Of a stretch of DNA of 64,000 bases, positions 7,361 to 16,743 are shown one piece after another. The translations under genes were made by a program, and so were the position numbers. Within the stretch, counting starts at the first letter, position 1. Every line of letters begins with the position of its first letter. This DNA is from Alloalcanivorax xenomutans. GTDB lineage: Bacteria; Pseudomonadota; Gammaproteobacteria; Pseudomonadales; Alcanivoracaceae. Location of the stretch: NCBI RefSeq assembly GCF_900217905.1, contig NZ_OBMO01000014.1, positions 62,001 through 126,000 of the forward strand, given 5' to 3'. The notes under the pieces were generated by a model, which worked only from the letters and a program-made list of their open reading frames with translations, did no database searches and had not been told where the DNA came from.

Positions 7361-10054
7361 ATGACGTTGACGCCCCCTCTGAGCCAGTCCGACCTTCTTG
7401 CACGCCTGCGCGATGCCGACCAGCCGGGACAGGCCGCCCGGGCTTACCTGGAGGAAGGGCAGGCGCGCCTGGACGCCGCTTTTGACCAGACCCCGATCGA
7501 GGATCTGGTGCACGGCCGCGCCACCCTGGTGGACCGGGTCCTCATCGCCGCCTGGTCCCTGTTCGGTCTGGACCATTTGAGCGACGCCGCTCTGGTGGCC
7601 GTGGGCGGCTACGGCCGCGGCGAACTGCACCCCTATTCCGATGTGGACCTGATGGTGCTGTTCCGCCAGCGCCCGGACGAACAGGCCTGCGGGTCCCTGG
7701 AAGGTTTCGTGGCCTTTCTTTGGGACATTGGCCTGGAAATCGGCCACAGCGTACGCTCCCTTGACGAGTGCGTGGCCCTGGCGGCCGAGGACATCACCGT
7801 CGCCACCAACATCATGGAGGCACGCACCCTGGCCGGCGACAACGCGGTCCTGACCGCCCTGGCCGAACACACCGCCCCGGACCGGATGTGGCCGGCGGAC
7901 CGCTTCTTCGCCGCCAAATGGGATGAGCAGACCGCCCGCCACGCCAAACACAACGACACCGAATACAACCTGGAACCGGACCTCAAGAACGCCCCCGGCG
8001 GCCTGCGTGATTTTCAAATGATCTCCTGGGTGGCACAGCGGCATTTTGGCGCCGACAGCATCGATACCATGGTCGAAGCCGGTTTTATCACCCGCAAGGA
8101 ACACGCGCTGCTGCAAAAGTGGCTGGCCGAGCTGTGGCGCATCCGCTGGGCGCTGCACTCGCTCACCGGCCGCAATGAAAACCGGCTGCTGTTCGATCAT
8201 CAACGGCAACTGGCGGACCGCCTCGGATATCGGGATTCCGACGCCAACCTGGCGGTTGAGCATTTCATGAAAGGGTTCTACCGGGTGGCGCTGGCCATGT
8301 CGGTGTTCAATGAAATGCTGCTGCAATTGTTCGACGAAGCGATTCTGCGCTCCGGCACGCCGGAACAAAAGCGTCCGCTCAACCGCCGCTTCCAGGCACG
8401 TAATGACTACCTGGAAATCAGCGCTCCGGACGTATTTCAGAAGCACCCATCGGCGATGCTGGAAATGTTCGTGCTGCTGGCGCAGAACCCGGACCTGAAA
8501 GGCATTCGCGCGGAGACTATTCGCGCGCTGATCGAAGCCCGGCCCACCATCGACGATGCGTTCCGTAACGATCCCGCCAACACCGCCCTGTTCATGCAGC
8601 TGCTGCGCAGCCCTCACTCGTTGTTCACCCAGTTGCGTCGGATGAAGCGCTACGGGCTGCTCGGCAAATACCTGCCCGAGTTCGGCCGCATCATCGGCAT
8701 GATGCAGTACGATCTGTTCCATATTTACACCGTCGATGCCCATACCCTGCTGGTGATCAAGAACATGCGCCGGCTGCGTTACGACGACATGCGCGAGACG
8801 TTCCCGCTGGCCAGCGAAGTGTTTTACCGACTGCCGAAACCGGAACTGCTGTATGTCGCCGGCCTCTACCATGACATCGCCAAGGGCCGCGGCGGTGATC
8901 ACTCCGAACTGGGAGCCGAGGACGCCATCGCCTTTTGCCAGCGCCACGGCCTCAGCAACTGGGACGGCAAACTGGTGGCCTGGCTGGTCCGCAACCATCT
9001 GACCATGAGCGTCACCGCCCAGCGCAAGGACATTTCCGACCCGGACGTGGTGCACGAGTTCGCCCGCGTGGTCGGCGATCTGGTGCACCTGGACTATCTT
9101 TACGTACTCACCGTGGCGGACATCAACGCCACCAATCCGAACCTGTGGAATTCCTGGCGCGCCTCGTTGTTGCGCCAACTGTACGTGGAAACCAAGCGCG
9201 CCCTGCGCCGCGGCCTGAACAACCCGCTGGATAAACAGGACTGGGTCGACGAAACCCACGAAGCGGCGCTTAAGATGCTGGTGGATCGCGACCAGGATCC
9301 GCAGGCGGTGGAGGCTTTGTGGGCCAACATCGGCGACGAGTATTTTCTTCGCGAAACCCCCTGGGATATCGCCTGGCACACCGAGGCGCTGCTCGGCCGC
9401 CCCAACCCGGAAGATCCACTGGTGCTGATCCGCGAAAACCAGATGGGCCAGGGGCAAACCGAAGGCGGTTCGCAGATCTTCATCTACACGCCTGATACCC
9501 AGAACCTGTTCGCCGCCACCGTTAACGCCCTGGACAGCCTTGGCCTGACCATCATGGACGCCCGCATCATCACCAGCGCCGACGGCTTCAGCCTGGATAC
9601 CTACATCGTCCTGGACGAGCATGGCACACCGATCGGCGATGATTGGCCGCGCATCGAACACATCCGCCAGACCCTGACCGAGACGCTCAAGCACCCGGAG
9701 AAGTTCGGCACCACGGTAAGCCGGCGCATGCCGCGCCGGCACAAGCATTTCGACGTGCCGACCCAGGTGGTGATCAGCAACGACATTGTCAATGACCGCA
9801 CCGTGGTGGACATCCACACTCTGGACCGCCCCGGCCTGCTGGCCCATATCGGTCGCATCTTCGTGCAGTTTGAGCTGCTGGTGCAGAATGCGCGCATCGC
9901 CACCCTGGGAGAGCGGGTCGAGGACGTGTTCTTCGTCACCGACCTCAACGGTGATCCGGTATCCGACCCGGAGCTATGCCAGCACCTGCAGGACACGCTC
10001 ATGCGGGAACTGGACAAGCGCAATCAGAACGACACTTATTCCACCACTTTTTGA
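7361..10054 (+). CDS. glnD: bifunctional uridylyltransferase/uridylyl-removing enzyme (PII modification)
   Basis: Primary nitrogen sensor: glutamine controls whether it uridylylates or deuridylylates PII (GlnB/GlnK). It has 897 residues from the ATG at 7361; an in-frame GTG at 7346 is less likely. Domain order: nucleotidyltransferase (GGYGRGELHPYSDVDLMVL, residues 82-100, with the metal-binding Asp pair), a helical linker, an HD domain (YHDIAKGRGGDHSELGA, near residue 505), and two ACT domains (near 705 FIYTPDTQNLFAATVNALDS and near 815 VVDIHTLDRPGLLAHIGR). All catalytic parts are present. It fits the NtrC-like sites seen upstream of amt at 28.5 kb. Confidence 0.97.
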   Translation: MTLTPPLSQSDLLARLRDADQPGQAARAYLEEGQARLDAAFDQTPIEDLVHGRATLVDRVLIAAWSLFGLDHLSDAALVAVGGYGRGELHPYSDVDLMVLFRQRPDEQACGSLEGFVAFLWDIGLEIGHSVRSLDECVALAAEDITVATNIMEARTLAGDNAVLTALAEHTAPDRMWPADRFFAAKWDEQTARHAKHNDTEYNLEPDLKNAPGGLRDFQMISWVAQRHFGADSIDTMVEAGFITRKEHALLQKWLAELWRIRWALHSLTGRNENRLLFDHQRQLADRLGYRDSDANLAVEHFMKGFYRVALAMSVFNEMLLQLFDEAILRSGTPEQKRPLNRRFQARNDYLEISAPDVFQKHPSAMLEMFVLLAQNPDLKGIRAETIRALIEARPTIDDAFRNDPANTALFMQLLRSPHSLFTQLRRMKRYGLLGKYLPEFGRIIGMMQYDLFHIYTVDAHTLLVIKNMRRLRYDDMRETFPLASEVFYRLPKPELLYVAGLYHDIAKGRGGDHSELGAEDAIAFCQRHGLSNWDGKLVAWLVRNHLTMSVTAQRKDISDPDVVHEFARVVGDLVHLDYLYVLTVADINATNPNLWNSWRASLLRQLYVETKRALRRGLNNPLDKQDWVDETHEAALKMLVDRDQDPQAVEALWANIGDEYFLRETPWDIAWHTEALLGRPNPEDPLVLIRENQMGQGQTEGGSQIFIYTPDTQNLFAATVNALDSLGLTIMDARIITSADGFSLDTYIVLDEHGTPIGDDWPRIEHIRQTLTETLKHPEKFGTTVSRRMPRRHKHFDVPTQVVISNDIVNDRTVVDIHTLDRPGLLAHIGRIFVQFELLVQNARIATLGERVEDVFFVTDLNGDPVSDPELCQHLQDTLMRELDKRNQNDTYSTTF

Positions 10055-10074
10055 TCAAGGAGCGCCGGCGCCTC

Positions 10075-11256
10075 ATGAATCCGGATTTGGAGCAGCTGCA
10101 TCCCTACCCTTTTGAAAAACTGGCGACGCTGTTCAACAAACTACCCGCCTCGGACAAAACTCCGGTGTCATTTTCCATCGGCGAGCCGCAACATCCGGCA
10201 CCGGAATTCGTGCAACAAGTGCTGCGCGAGAATACCGCTTTGCTGTCCCGCTATCCGGCCACCAACGGCCTGCCGGAACTGCGCCAGGCCATCGCGGACT
10301 GGCTGGTGCGCCGCTTCAAACTGACCACCGTGGACCAGGACCGGCAGGTGATTCCGGTAAATGGCACCCGCGAAGCGTTGTTCGCCTTCACTCAGGCCCT
10401 GCTGGACCGGCAGCGCCGGCCACTGGTACTGATGCCCAACCCCTTCTATCAAATCTACGAAGGCGCCACGCTGCTCGGCGGTGGCGAGCCGGTGTACCTG
10501 CCGTGCACCAGCGCCTCCGGCCTGCAACCGGATTTCGACGCGGTCGGTGAAGACGTTTGGATCCGCACTCAGTTGCTGTTCATCTGCACTCCGGGCAACC
10601 CCACCGGCGCCACCCTCTCCAAAGCACAGCTGAAAGCACTGATCCAACTGGCGGACAAATACGATTTTGTCATCGCCTCCGACGAGTGCTACTCGGAAAT
10701 TTATCAGGACCGGGCCCCGGCCGGCCTGCTGCAGGCCTGCGCGGAAATGGGCCGCCACGACTATCGCCGCTGCGTGGTGTTTCACTCCCTGTCCAAACGC
10801 TCCAACCTGCCGGGATTGCGCTCCGGCTTCGTCGCCGGCGATGGCGAAATCCTGCAACGGTTCCTGCGCTACCGCACCTATCACGGCTGCGCCATGCCGG
10901 TCCATCACCAACTGGCCAGCATCGCCGCCTGGAACGATGAAACCCACGTGGAAACCAATCGGGCCCTGTACGTGGAAAAATTCCGCGCGGTGCTGGACAT
11001 TCTCGGTGACGTACTTAAGGTATCCGCCCCGGACGCGGGCTTTTACCTGTGGCCGCGCACACCCATCGACGACGAAAGTTTCGCCCGTCAATTAAAGGCG
11101 GAAGAGAACGTCACCGTGCTGCCCGGCCGCTATCTGTCTCGCACCGTGAACGGCCGCAACCCCGGTAATAACCGGGTGCGCATGGCGCTGGTGGCGGAAC
11201 TGGACCAGTGCGTGGAAGGCGCCGAGCGCATGCGCGCGCTGATCAAGCGTCTGTAA
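10075..11256 (+). CDS. dapC: N-succinyldiaminopimelate aminotransferase
   Basis: PLP-dependent class I aminotransferase converting N-succinyl-2-amino-6-ketopimelate to N-succinyl-LL-diaminopimelate. The ATG at 10075 follows AAGGAG eleven bases upstream and gives 393 residues. Seen: FSIGEPQHPAPEFV, the nucleotide-fold NPTGATLSK, ASDECYSEIY (Asp/Tyr contacts to PLP), and FHSLSKRSNLPGLRSGFVAGD with the Schiff-base Lys. Sequence type and the dapD/dapE neighbours support DapC rather than a generic aspartate aminotransferase. It starts 20 bases after glnD. Confidence 0.9.
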   Translation: MNPDLEQLHPYPFEKLATLFNKLPASDKTPVSFSIGEPQHPAPEFVQQVLRENTALLSRYPATNGLPELRQAIADWLVRRFKLTTVDQDRQVIPVNGTREALFAFTQALLDRQRRPLVLMPNPFYQIYEGATLLGGGEPVYLPCTSASGLQPDFDAVGEDVWIRTQLLFICTPGNPTGATLSKAQLKALIQLADKYDFVIASDECYSEIYQDRAPAGLLQACAEMGRHDYRRCVVFHSLSKRSNLPGLRSGFVAGDGEILQRFLRYRTYHGCAMPVHHQLASIAAWNDETHVETNRALYVEKFRAVLDILGDVLKVSAPDAGFYLWPRTPIDDESFARQLKAEENVTVLPGRYLSRTVNGRNPGNNRVRMALVAELDQCVEGAERMRALIKRL

Positions 11257-11289
11257 CCGCCGGCATATGAACACAGTAAGGAGCTTACC

Positions 11290-11634
11290 GTGGCCACTAC
11301 CCTTTACGGCATCAAGAACTGCGACACCATGAAGAAGGCCCGGGTCTGGCTGGACGACCAGGGCGTGGAGTACGTGTTTCACGATTACAAAAAGGAAGGC
11401 GTGCCGGAAGCGGAACTGCGCCGCTGGATCGATACCCTGGGTTGGGAAACCGTCATCAACCGTCGCGGCACCACCTGGCGTAAACTGGATCAGGATGTGC
11501 GCGACAATATGGATGCCGAACAGGCCGTGCCCGTGGCGCTGGACAATCCATCCATTATCAAACGGCCGATCCTCCAGCACGGAGAGGCCCTGGTGGCCGG
11601 CTTCAACGCCGACCAATGGCAAGCCTTGTTCTAA
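11290..11634 (+). CDS. ArsC/Spx-family thioredoxin-fold protein (YffB-like)
   Basis: A small (114-residue) protein of the Spx/MgsR and ArsC-like superfamily. The GTG start at 11290 is supported by AAGGAG. It begins MATTLYGIKNCDTMKKARVWL with the single N-terminal Cys in KNCDT, then GVEYVFHDYKKEGV and the ArsC-like NPSIIKRPILQHG. Function is unknown: the family includes E. coli YffB, and glutathione-linked reductase activity has been suggested. Its position between dapC and dapD is common in pseudomonads, so it may be co-expressed with lysine biosynthesis. Confidence 0.85.
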   Translation: MATTLYGIKNCDTMKKARVWLDDQGVEYVFHDYKKEGVPEAELRRWIDTLGWETVINRRGTTWRKLDQDVRDNMDAEQAVPVALDNPSIIKRPILQHGEALVAGFNADQWQALF

Positions 11635-11698
11635 AAGAGTTTTGTTTTAATTAGCGTCGGGCGCCCCGGTCTGACGTTCGACGCCAAAGGAGATTGTT

Positions 11699-12733
11699 AT
11701 GAGCACGATTTTCGCCTTCGCCCTGGGTTGCGGCACCAAGAACCGTGATGACAACTGGCTGGAAGTGTTTTATCCGGATCCTTACCTGAATCCGGATCCC
11801 AAACTGATTGAGGTCGTGCGTGAGGAAGTGGGCTACCAAGGCGGCAATGCCGCCCTGGAACTGACCCACCGCCAGGTGCAACACCTGGCCCGGGAATGGC
11901 GTGAAGCCGGTTTCGAACATGAGGCCAGCTACGCTGTGGCGTTCCAGGAATCCGAGCGACCGGTGGTGCTTACCATCCTGGAAACCGATGCCGAGCCGGC
12001 CTCCACCCCGGAAGCCTATCTGAAGCTGCACCTGCTCTCCCATCGCCTGGTGAAACCCCACGGTGTGGTACTCAGCGGCATCTTCCCGCTGCTGCCGAAC
12101 GTGGCCTGGACCAACGAAGGCGCGGTGGATCTGGAAGAGCTGCCGGAGCGTCAACTGCTGGCCCGCCTCAACGGCAAGCTGCTGGAAGTGAACAGCGTCG
12201 ACAAGTTCCCGAAAATGACCGACTACGTGATCCCCACCGGCGTGCGCATAGCCGATACCGCCCGGGTCCGCCTCGGCGCCTATGTGGGCGAAGGCACCAC
12301 CATCATGCACGAGGGCTTCATCAACTTTAACGCCGGCACCGAAGGCCCGGGCATGATCGAAGGCCGCATCTCCGCCGGCGTGTTCGTCGGCAAGGGCTCC
12401 GACATCGGCGGTGGCGCTTCCACCATGGGCACGCTGTCCGGCGGCGGCAACATCGTCATTTCCCTGGGCGAAGGCTGTTTGCTCGGCGCCAACGCCGGCA
12501 CCGGCATCCCGCTGGGCGACCGCTGCACCATCGAAGCGGGCCTCTACATCACCTCCGGCACCAAGGTGGAGGTGCTGGACGAAAACGGCGACGTGGTCGA
12601 TACCGTCAAGGCACGGGATCTGGCCGGCAAATCCGATCTGCTGTTCCGCCGTAACTCGGAAAGCGGCGCGGTGCAGTGCCGGACCAACAAGAGCGCCATC
12701 GCCCTGAACGAAGAACTGCACAAGCACAACTGA
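11699..12733 (+). CDS. dapD: 2,3,4,5-tetrahydropyridine-2,6-dicarboxylate N-succinyltransferase
   Basis: Transfers succinyl from succinyl-CoA to tetrahydrodipicolinate, first step of the succinylase DAP branch. It has 344 residues, the long form typical of Pseudomonas rather than the 274-residue enteric form. The C-terminal half is a left-handed beta-helix of hexapeptide repeats ([20 protein letters not shown], and [18 protein letters not shown] with [20 protein letters not shown] nearby). The ATG at 11699 has AAGGAG nearby upstream. It lies between the ArsC-like gene and dapE in one direction. Confidence 0.95.
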   Translation: MSTIFAFALGCGTKNRDDNWLEVFYPDPYLNPDPKLIEVVREEVGYQGGNAALELTHRQVQHLAREWREAGFEHEASYAVAFQESERPVVLTILETDAEPASTPEAYLKLHLLSHRLVKPHGVVLSGIFPLLPNVAWTNEGAVDLEELPERQLLARLNGKLLEVNSVDKFPKMTDYVIPTGVRIADTARVRLGAYVGEGTTIMHEGFINFNAGTEGPGMIEGRISAGVFVGKGSDIGGGASTMGTLSGGGNIVISLGEGCLLGANAGTGIPLGDRCTIEAGLYITSGTKVEVLDENGDVVDTVKARDLAGKSDLLFRRNSESGAVQCRTNKSAIALNEELHKHN

Positions 12734-12756
12734 CGCCCACACCGACACGGGAGCCC

Positions 12757-13887
12757 ATGGTGAGCAAAGCCCTCGACTACGCCCGGGAACTGATCCGCCG
12801 CCCTTCCGTTACGCCGGAAGACGAAGGGTGCCAGGACTGGATGATCGAAAAACTGGAAGCTCTGGGTTTCCAGTGCGAAACCCTGTGGTTCGAGGAGGTG
12901 CGCAATCTGTGGGCACGGCGCGGTAACCACGGCCCGCTGTTCGTGTTCGCCGGGCACACCGATGTGGTGCCCACCGGGGAACGCGAGGAATGGACCCATG
13001 ATCCGTTCGACCCCACTATCGACGGAGACTTGCTCTATGGTCGCGGCGCGGCGGACATGAAAGGCTCCATCGCGGCCATGCTGGCGGCGGTGGAGGATTT
13101 CGTCGCCGCCCACCCCGATCACGACGGCAGTATCGGTTTTCTGATCACCGCCGACGAAGAAGGGCCATCGGTGAACGGCACCGTCAAGGTGGTGGAGTAC
13201 TTGCAAGGACGCGACGAGACCATCGATTATTGTCTGGTGGGCGAGCCTTCCTCCACCGACACCGTGGGCGATGTGATCAAAAACGGCCGGCGCGGCTCCC
13301 TCGGCGCCGTGCTCACGGTCAAAGGCATCCAGGGCCACGTGGCCTACCCTCACCTGGCCCGCAACCCGGTGCACCAGGCCGCGCCCGCTCTGGCGGAATT
13401 GGCCGCCGAGGAATGGGATCGGGGCAACGATTTTTTCCCCGCCACCAGTTTCCAGATTTCCAACATTCAGGCCGGCACTGGCGCCACCAACGTGATTCCC
13501 GGCCATTGCCGGGTAGTGTTCAATTTTCGCTTCTCCACCGAACTCACCGAAGCCATATTGCGGCAGCGCACCGAAGCGATTCTGGACAAGCACGGCCTGG
13601 ACTATGACTTGCAATGGACCCTGTCCGGCCAGCCGTTCCTCACTGATCGCGGTGCCCTGGTGGACGCCACCGTGGCGGCGATTCGTCAGGAAACCGGCCG
13701 CGATACCGAATTGTCCACCGCCGGCGGCACCAGCGACGGCCGTTTCATCGCGCCCACCGGCGCTCAGGTAGTGGAACTGGGACCGGTGAACGCCACCATC
13801 CACAAGGTGGACGAACATACCAGTATCAGCGAACTGTATACCCTCACCGGAATCTACCGCCGGGTGCTGGAGAATTTGCTGGTCTGA
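12757..13887 (+). CDS. dapE: succinyl-diaminopimelate desuccinylase
   Basis: Di-zinc M20 peptidase-family amidase releasing LL-diaminopimelate. It has 376 residues. Zinc ligands: [11 protein letters not shown] (His/Asp), [10 protein letters not shown] (bridging Asp), [13 protein letters not shown] (catalytic Glu pair), and the C-terminal HKVDEHTS (His). GGGAG lies only 3 bases before the ATG at 12757 but 6 bases before the adjacent in-frame GTG at 12760, so the GTG may be the true start. It completes dapC-dapD-dapE; the ArsC-like gene sits inside this run. Confidence 0.95.
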   Translation: MVSKALDYARELIRRPSVTPEDEGCQDWMIEKLEALGFQCETLWFEEVRNLWARRGNHGPLFVFAGHTDVVPTGEREEWTHDPFDPTIDGDLLYGRGAADMKGSIAAMLAAVEDFVAAHPDHDGSIGFLITADEEGPSVNGTVKVVEYLQGRDETIDYCLVGEPSSTDTVGDVIKNGRRGSLGAVLTVKGIQGHVAYPHLARNPVHQAAPALAELAAEEWDRGNDFFPATSFQISNIQAGTGATNVIPGHCRVVFNFRFSTELTEAILRQRTEAILDKHGLDYDLQWTLSGQPFLTDRGALVDATVAAIRQETGRDTELSTAGGTSDGRFIAPTGAQVVELGPVNATIHKVDEHTSISELYTLTGIYRRVLENLLV

Positions 13888-13906
13888 CTTATCCGGCGTC
13901 CCCAAA

Positions 13907-13981
13907 CCCTGTAAGAGCCTGCCCGCAGGCGAATAAGCCTTGGCTCAAAAGATTCGCCTGCGAGGCAGGCTCCTACAGGGG
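13907..13981. repeat. REP-like inverted pair (copy 1 of 3)
   Basis: The left arm (13907-13934) and right arm (13952-13981) are near-perfect inverted copies ending in the outer CCTGTAGGAGCC and inner CGCAGGCGAAT, around a 17-base spacer. The outline CTGTRGGAG...GCGAAT recurs at 20373 and 50673 with different stems. It resembles Pseudomonas-type REP/BIME sequences, known to be mobilised by RAYT transposases; no RAYT gene is in this window. Confidence 0.8.
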
Positions 13982-14111
13982 CTTCATAGTTCCACGGCTC
14001 TCATCCCTGGCGCCCAATGCCGCCCTCCCCGGCGCCCCGGCCATGGCATGGCTTTCCCGATCGCTCCACCATTATCGCCAGTGATTCAATATTGCCGCCG
14101 GAGCCGTAACC

Positions 14112-15686
14112 ATGACCGTCGTGATCGACACCAATCCCGCCACAGGCAAAGCCGTAGCCGAACTCAATGAGACCGACCTCGCCACTTTACCGGGGCGTTT
14201 CGAGAAGGCGCGCCAGGCTCAGCGGATCTGGGCGGCCAAATCGTTCCGGGAACGGGCCGTGCACATCAAGCGCATGCGCAATTACATTCGCGACAACGCC
14301 GAGGAACTGGCCCGTGTAGTCAGTGAAAGCAACGGCAAGACGCTGGTCGATGCCCTGGCCACCGAAGTGTTGCCCTGTGCTCTCGCCTGCCAGTGGTATG
14401 GCCGTAACGCGGAGAAAGTCCTGGCGGCGAAACGCCGCCCCGGCGGCAGTCTGTTGTTCGCCAATAAGCGCACCGAGATCCGCCGCCTGCCCCTGGGCGT
14501 CGTGGGCATCATCAGCCCCTGGAACTATCCCCTGTCGATTCCGTTCGGTGAAATCATCATGGGCCTGATGGCCGGTAACGCCGTGCTGCTGAAGGTGGCC
14601 GCGGCCACTCCGGCGGTGGGCCGCGCCATCGAGGGCATCATCGAGGCCGGCCAATTACCGGACGGGCTGTTCCAGCATATCGTCGGTTCCGGCTCGGCGG
14701 TGGCCACCGCCTTCTTTGAAAACGGCGTGGACAAGCTGTTCTTCACCGGCAGTGTCAACGCCGGCAAGGTGCTGATGGCCCAGGCCGCGCAAACACTGAC
14801 GCCGTTGTCGCTGGAGCTGGGCGGTAACGACCCGATGATCGTGCTGGCCGACGCCGACCTGGAACGGGCCAGCAACGGCGCCGCCTGGGCCGGCTACCAG
14901 AACGCCGGGCAAAGCTGCGGCGGCGTCGAGCGCGTCTATGTGGAAGCTTCGGTGTACGATGACTTTGTCGAACTATTGGCGAAGAAGACCCGAGCCCTGC
15001 GCCATGGCCCCGGCAACGATAAAAGCATCCCGGTGGATATTGGCAGCCTCACCACCGCAGGCCAGAAACGCACGGTGGAACAACATCTGGAAGACGCCCT
15101 CGCCAAAGGCGCGCGCATTGAGGCTCAGTCACGACCTGTGGGCGACGTGGAAAACGGCTATTTCCTGCCCGCCACCCTGCTTACCCGGGTCAGCGACGAC
15201 ATGCTGGTGATGCGTGAAGAAACCTTCGGCCCGATCATTGCCGTCACCGCCGTGGCCAACGCCGAGGAAGCCCTGGAAAAAGCCAACGACTCCAAACTGG
15301 CCCTGACCTCCTCGATCTGGACCCGCGACAACAAAAAGGGCCGCGCCCTCGCCGCCCGGCTGGAATCCGGCGTCACCACCCTCAATGACCACCTCTATAG
15401 CCATGGCCTGTCGGAAACCCCTTGGGGCGGCTGGAAGGAATCCGGCATCGGTCGCACCCACGGCCCGGAGGGTCTGGAGGAAATGACCCACGTCAAAGCG
15501 ATCAACTGGGACCTGCTCCCGGCCAAACGTAACCTCTGGTGGTACCCGTTCGACCGCGCCACCTACAAGGGCCTGCTCAACGCTCTGTACTTTGCTTTCC
15601 CCAAAGGCCCACTGCAATGGCTCGGCGCCAGCTTGAAGCTGACTCCGTTCCTGGTCTGGAAAATGTTTGGGAAAAGCAGAGACTAG
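14112..15686 (+). CDS. aldehyde dehydrogenase with hydrophobic C-terminal tail
   Basis: NAD(P)-dependent oxidation of an aldehyde to the acid. It has 524 residues. Catalytic Cys in QNAGQSCGGVERV and catalytic Glu in LELGGNDPM are present; the cofactor-site SPWNYPLSIPFGE and FTGSVNAGK are also seen. Unusually, the usual KPSE-type motif reads LLKVAAATP, keeping Lys but losing Pro. The last 45 residues (from YPFDRATYKGLLNALYF) are hydrophobic/basic, as in membrane-associated fatty aldehyde dehydrogenases, so a medium/long-chain fatty aldehyde substrate is plausible (inference). The TAG stop overlaps the start of a heptad-armed element. A GGAG ten bases upstream supports the start. Confidence 0.88.
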   Translation: MTVVIDTNPATGKAVAELNETDLATLPGRFEKARQAQRIWAAKSFRERAVHIKRMRNYIRDNAEELARVVSESNGKTLVDALATEVLPCALACQWYGRNAEKVLAAKRRPGGSLLFANKRTEIRRLPLGVVGIISPWNYPLSIPFGEIIMGLMAGNAVLLKVAAATPAVGRAIEGIIEAGQLPDGLFQHIVGSGSAVATAFFENGVDKLFFTGSVNAGKVLMAQAAQTLTPLSLELGGNDPMIVLADADLERASNGAAWAGYQNAGQSCGGVERVYVEASVYDDFVELLAKKTRALRHGPGNDKSIPVDIGSLTTAGQKRTVEQHLEDALAKGARIEAQSRPVGDVENGYFLPATLLTRVSDDMLVMREETFGPIIAVTAVANAEEALEKANDSKLALTSSIWTRDNKKGRALAARLESGVTTLNDHLYSHGLSETPWGGWKESGIGRTHGPEGLEEMTHVKAINWDLLPAKRNLWWYPFDRATYKGLLNALYFAFPKGPLQWLGASLKLTPFLVWKMFGKSRD

Positions 15687-15820
15687 TTAATAAGTAACAA
15701 GTAACAGTGAATAGTGAAAAACACCGTTGCAGGAACGCATGAGGGGATTTGCAATGTACGCAAAACCTTTTCGGTGGCTCTTGTTTCGCTGTTGACTATT
15801 CACTGTTCATTCTTAACTGC
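15685..15820. repeat. heptad-armed inverted element A
   Basis: The left arm (15685-15716) and right arm (15791-15820) are inverted and made of seven-base units of the form CTRTTMM (for example CTATTCA, CTGTTCA, TTCTTAA read on the right arm), ending in TTAACTGC. The 74-base core is unique. It lies between the convergent aldehyde dehydrogenase and EamA genes. The left end begins within the dehydrogenase stop codon and the right end stops five bases before the EamA stop. Related elements: 35216, 50614, 61470. Confidence 0.8.
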
Positions 15821-15825
15821 CCTTA

Positions 15826-16743
15826 TCATTCCCATATAACAATCAATAGTCCGCTGACCACGATCAGGCCAATACCCGTCCAGGTCCAAGGATCGGGGAA
15901 GTCGCCGAAGATCAGCCAGCCGAGGGTCACGGCGGAGACCATTTCCATGTAGCTCACCGGGGACAGGACCGGGGCGCTGGCGTATTCGAAGGCGCGAATG
16001 ATGAGAAAGTGCGCCAGGGCCCCCACCGACCCCATCAACAGCATCAGCCCCCAACTGGCCGGGTCCGGCCAGCGCCAGACTAGCGGAACAATCAAACTGA
16101 GCACCGCCAGGCCGAATACCGAGGTGTAAAACAGCGTCACCGAGGGGCGGCCGCTGCCGGACAGGCGCCGGGTGGTGAGCTGGTAGAGCCCATAGGAGAC
16201 GCCCGCCCCCAATCCCAGCAAGGAGGCCCAGTGAAACTCGCCCCAGCCGGGACGGATCACCACCAGAGTGCCGAGAAACCCCACCGTCACCGCGATCCAG
16301 CGGCGCGGGCCAGCGCTTTCCCCCAGGATCAGAGGCGCCAGAGCGGTACTGACCAGCGGCCCGAGAAACGCCAGAGCCAGTGCATTGGCCAGCGGCAAAA
16401 AGGCAATGGCGCCGAAATAACAAAGGGTGGTACTGAGCAGGAAAGCACTACGGATGACCTGCAGGCCGGCATGGCGCGGGATCAGCGCGGACAGGGGCAA
16501 ACGCCAAAGCAGCAGGGCCCCAAGCAGCAGGAAATGGAACAGATAGCGGGCCCAGGTAACCTGAACCACGTGGTATTCATCACTGAGGTATTTGGCCAGG
16601 CTGTCCATCAACGGCAGGATGCCAACGCCGGCGGCCATCAGCAGGACACCGGTAAGGGGGCGCGGGGCCGGCGCCGGTGCGAGCGGCGGCGCCACGCCGA
16701 CCTGCCCGCCCGCTTGCAGCTGGTTCAGAGCGCGCTCAGCCAT
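15826..16743 (-). CDS. EamA/DMT-family transporter
   Basis: Inner-membrane drug/metabolite transporter with two EamA repeats, about ten helices. It has 305 residues from the start at 16743, which has AGGA just upstream and overlaps the Dyp peroxidase stop by 19 bases; a GTG at 16764 is an alternative. Visible: GVLLMAAGVGILPLMDSLAKYLS (helix 1), the conserved TWARYLFHF, FGAIAFLPLANALALAF, and a second repeat SYGLYQLTTRRL. A cytosolic Pro/Ala-rich stretch precedes helix 1. The substrate cannot be told from sequence. Co-directional and overlapping with the Dyp peroxidase, suggesting one transcript. Confidence 0.88.
   Translation of the reverse strand: MAERALNQLQAGGQVGVAPPLAPAPAPRPLTGVLLMAAGVGILPLMDSLAKYLSDEYHVVQVTWARYLFHFLLLGALLLWRLPLSALIPRHAGLQVIRSAFLLSTTLCYFGAIAFLPLANALALAFLGPLVSTALAPLILGESAGPRRWIAVTVGFLGTLVVIRPGWGEFHWASLLGLGAGVSYGLYQLTTRRLSGSGRPSVTLFYTSVFGLAVLSLIVPLVWRWPDPASWGLMLLMGSVGALAHFLIIRAFEYASAPVLSPVSYMEMVSAVTLGWLIFGDFPDPWTWTGIGLIVVSGLLIVIWE

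Noticed and set aside
7196-9847. 883-codon open frame on the minus strand across glnD
   Set aside because: It mirrors glnD in high-GC sequence; the translation is rich in His/Gln/Gly/Val with no domain, and glnD has full motif support.
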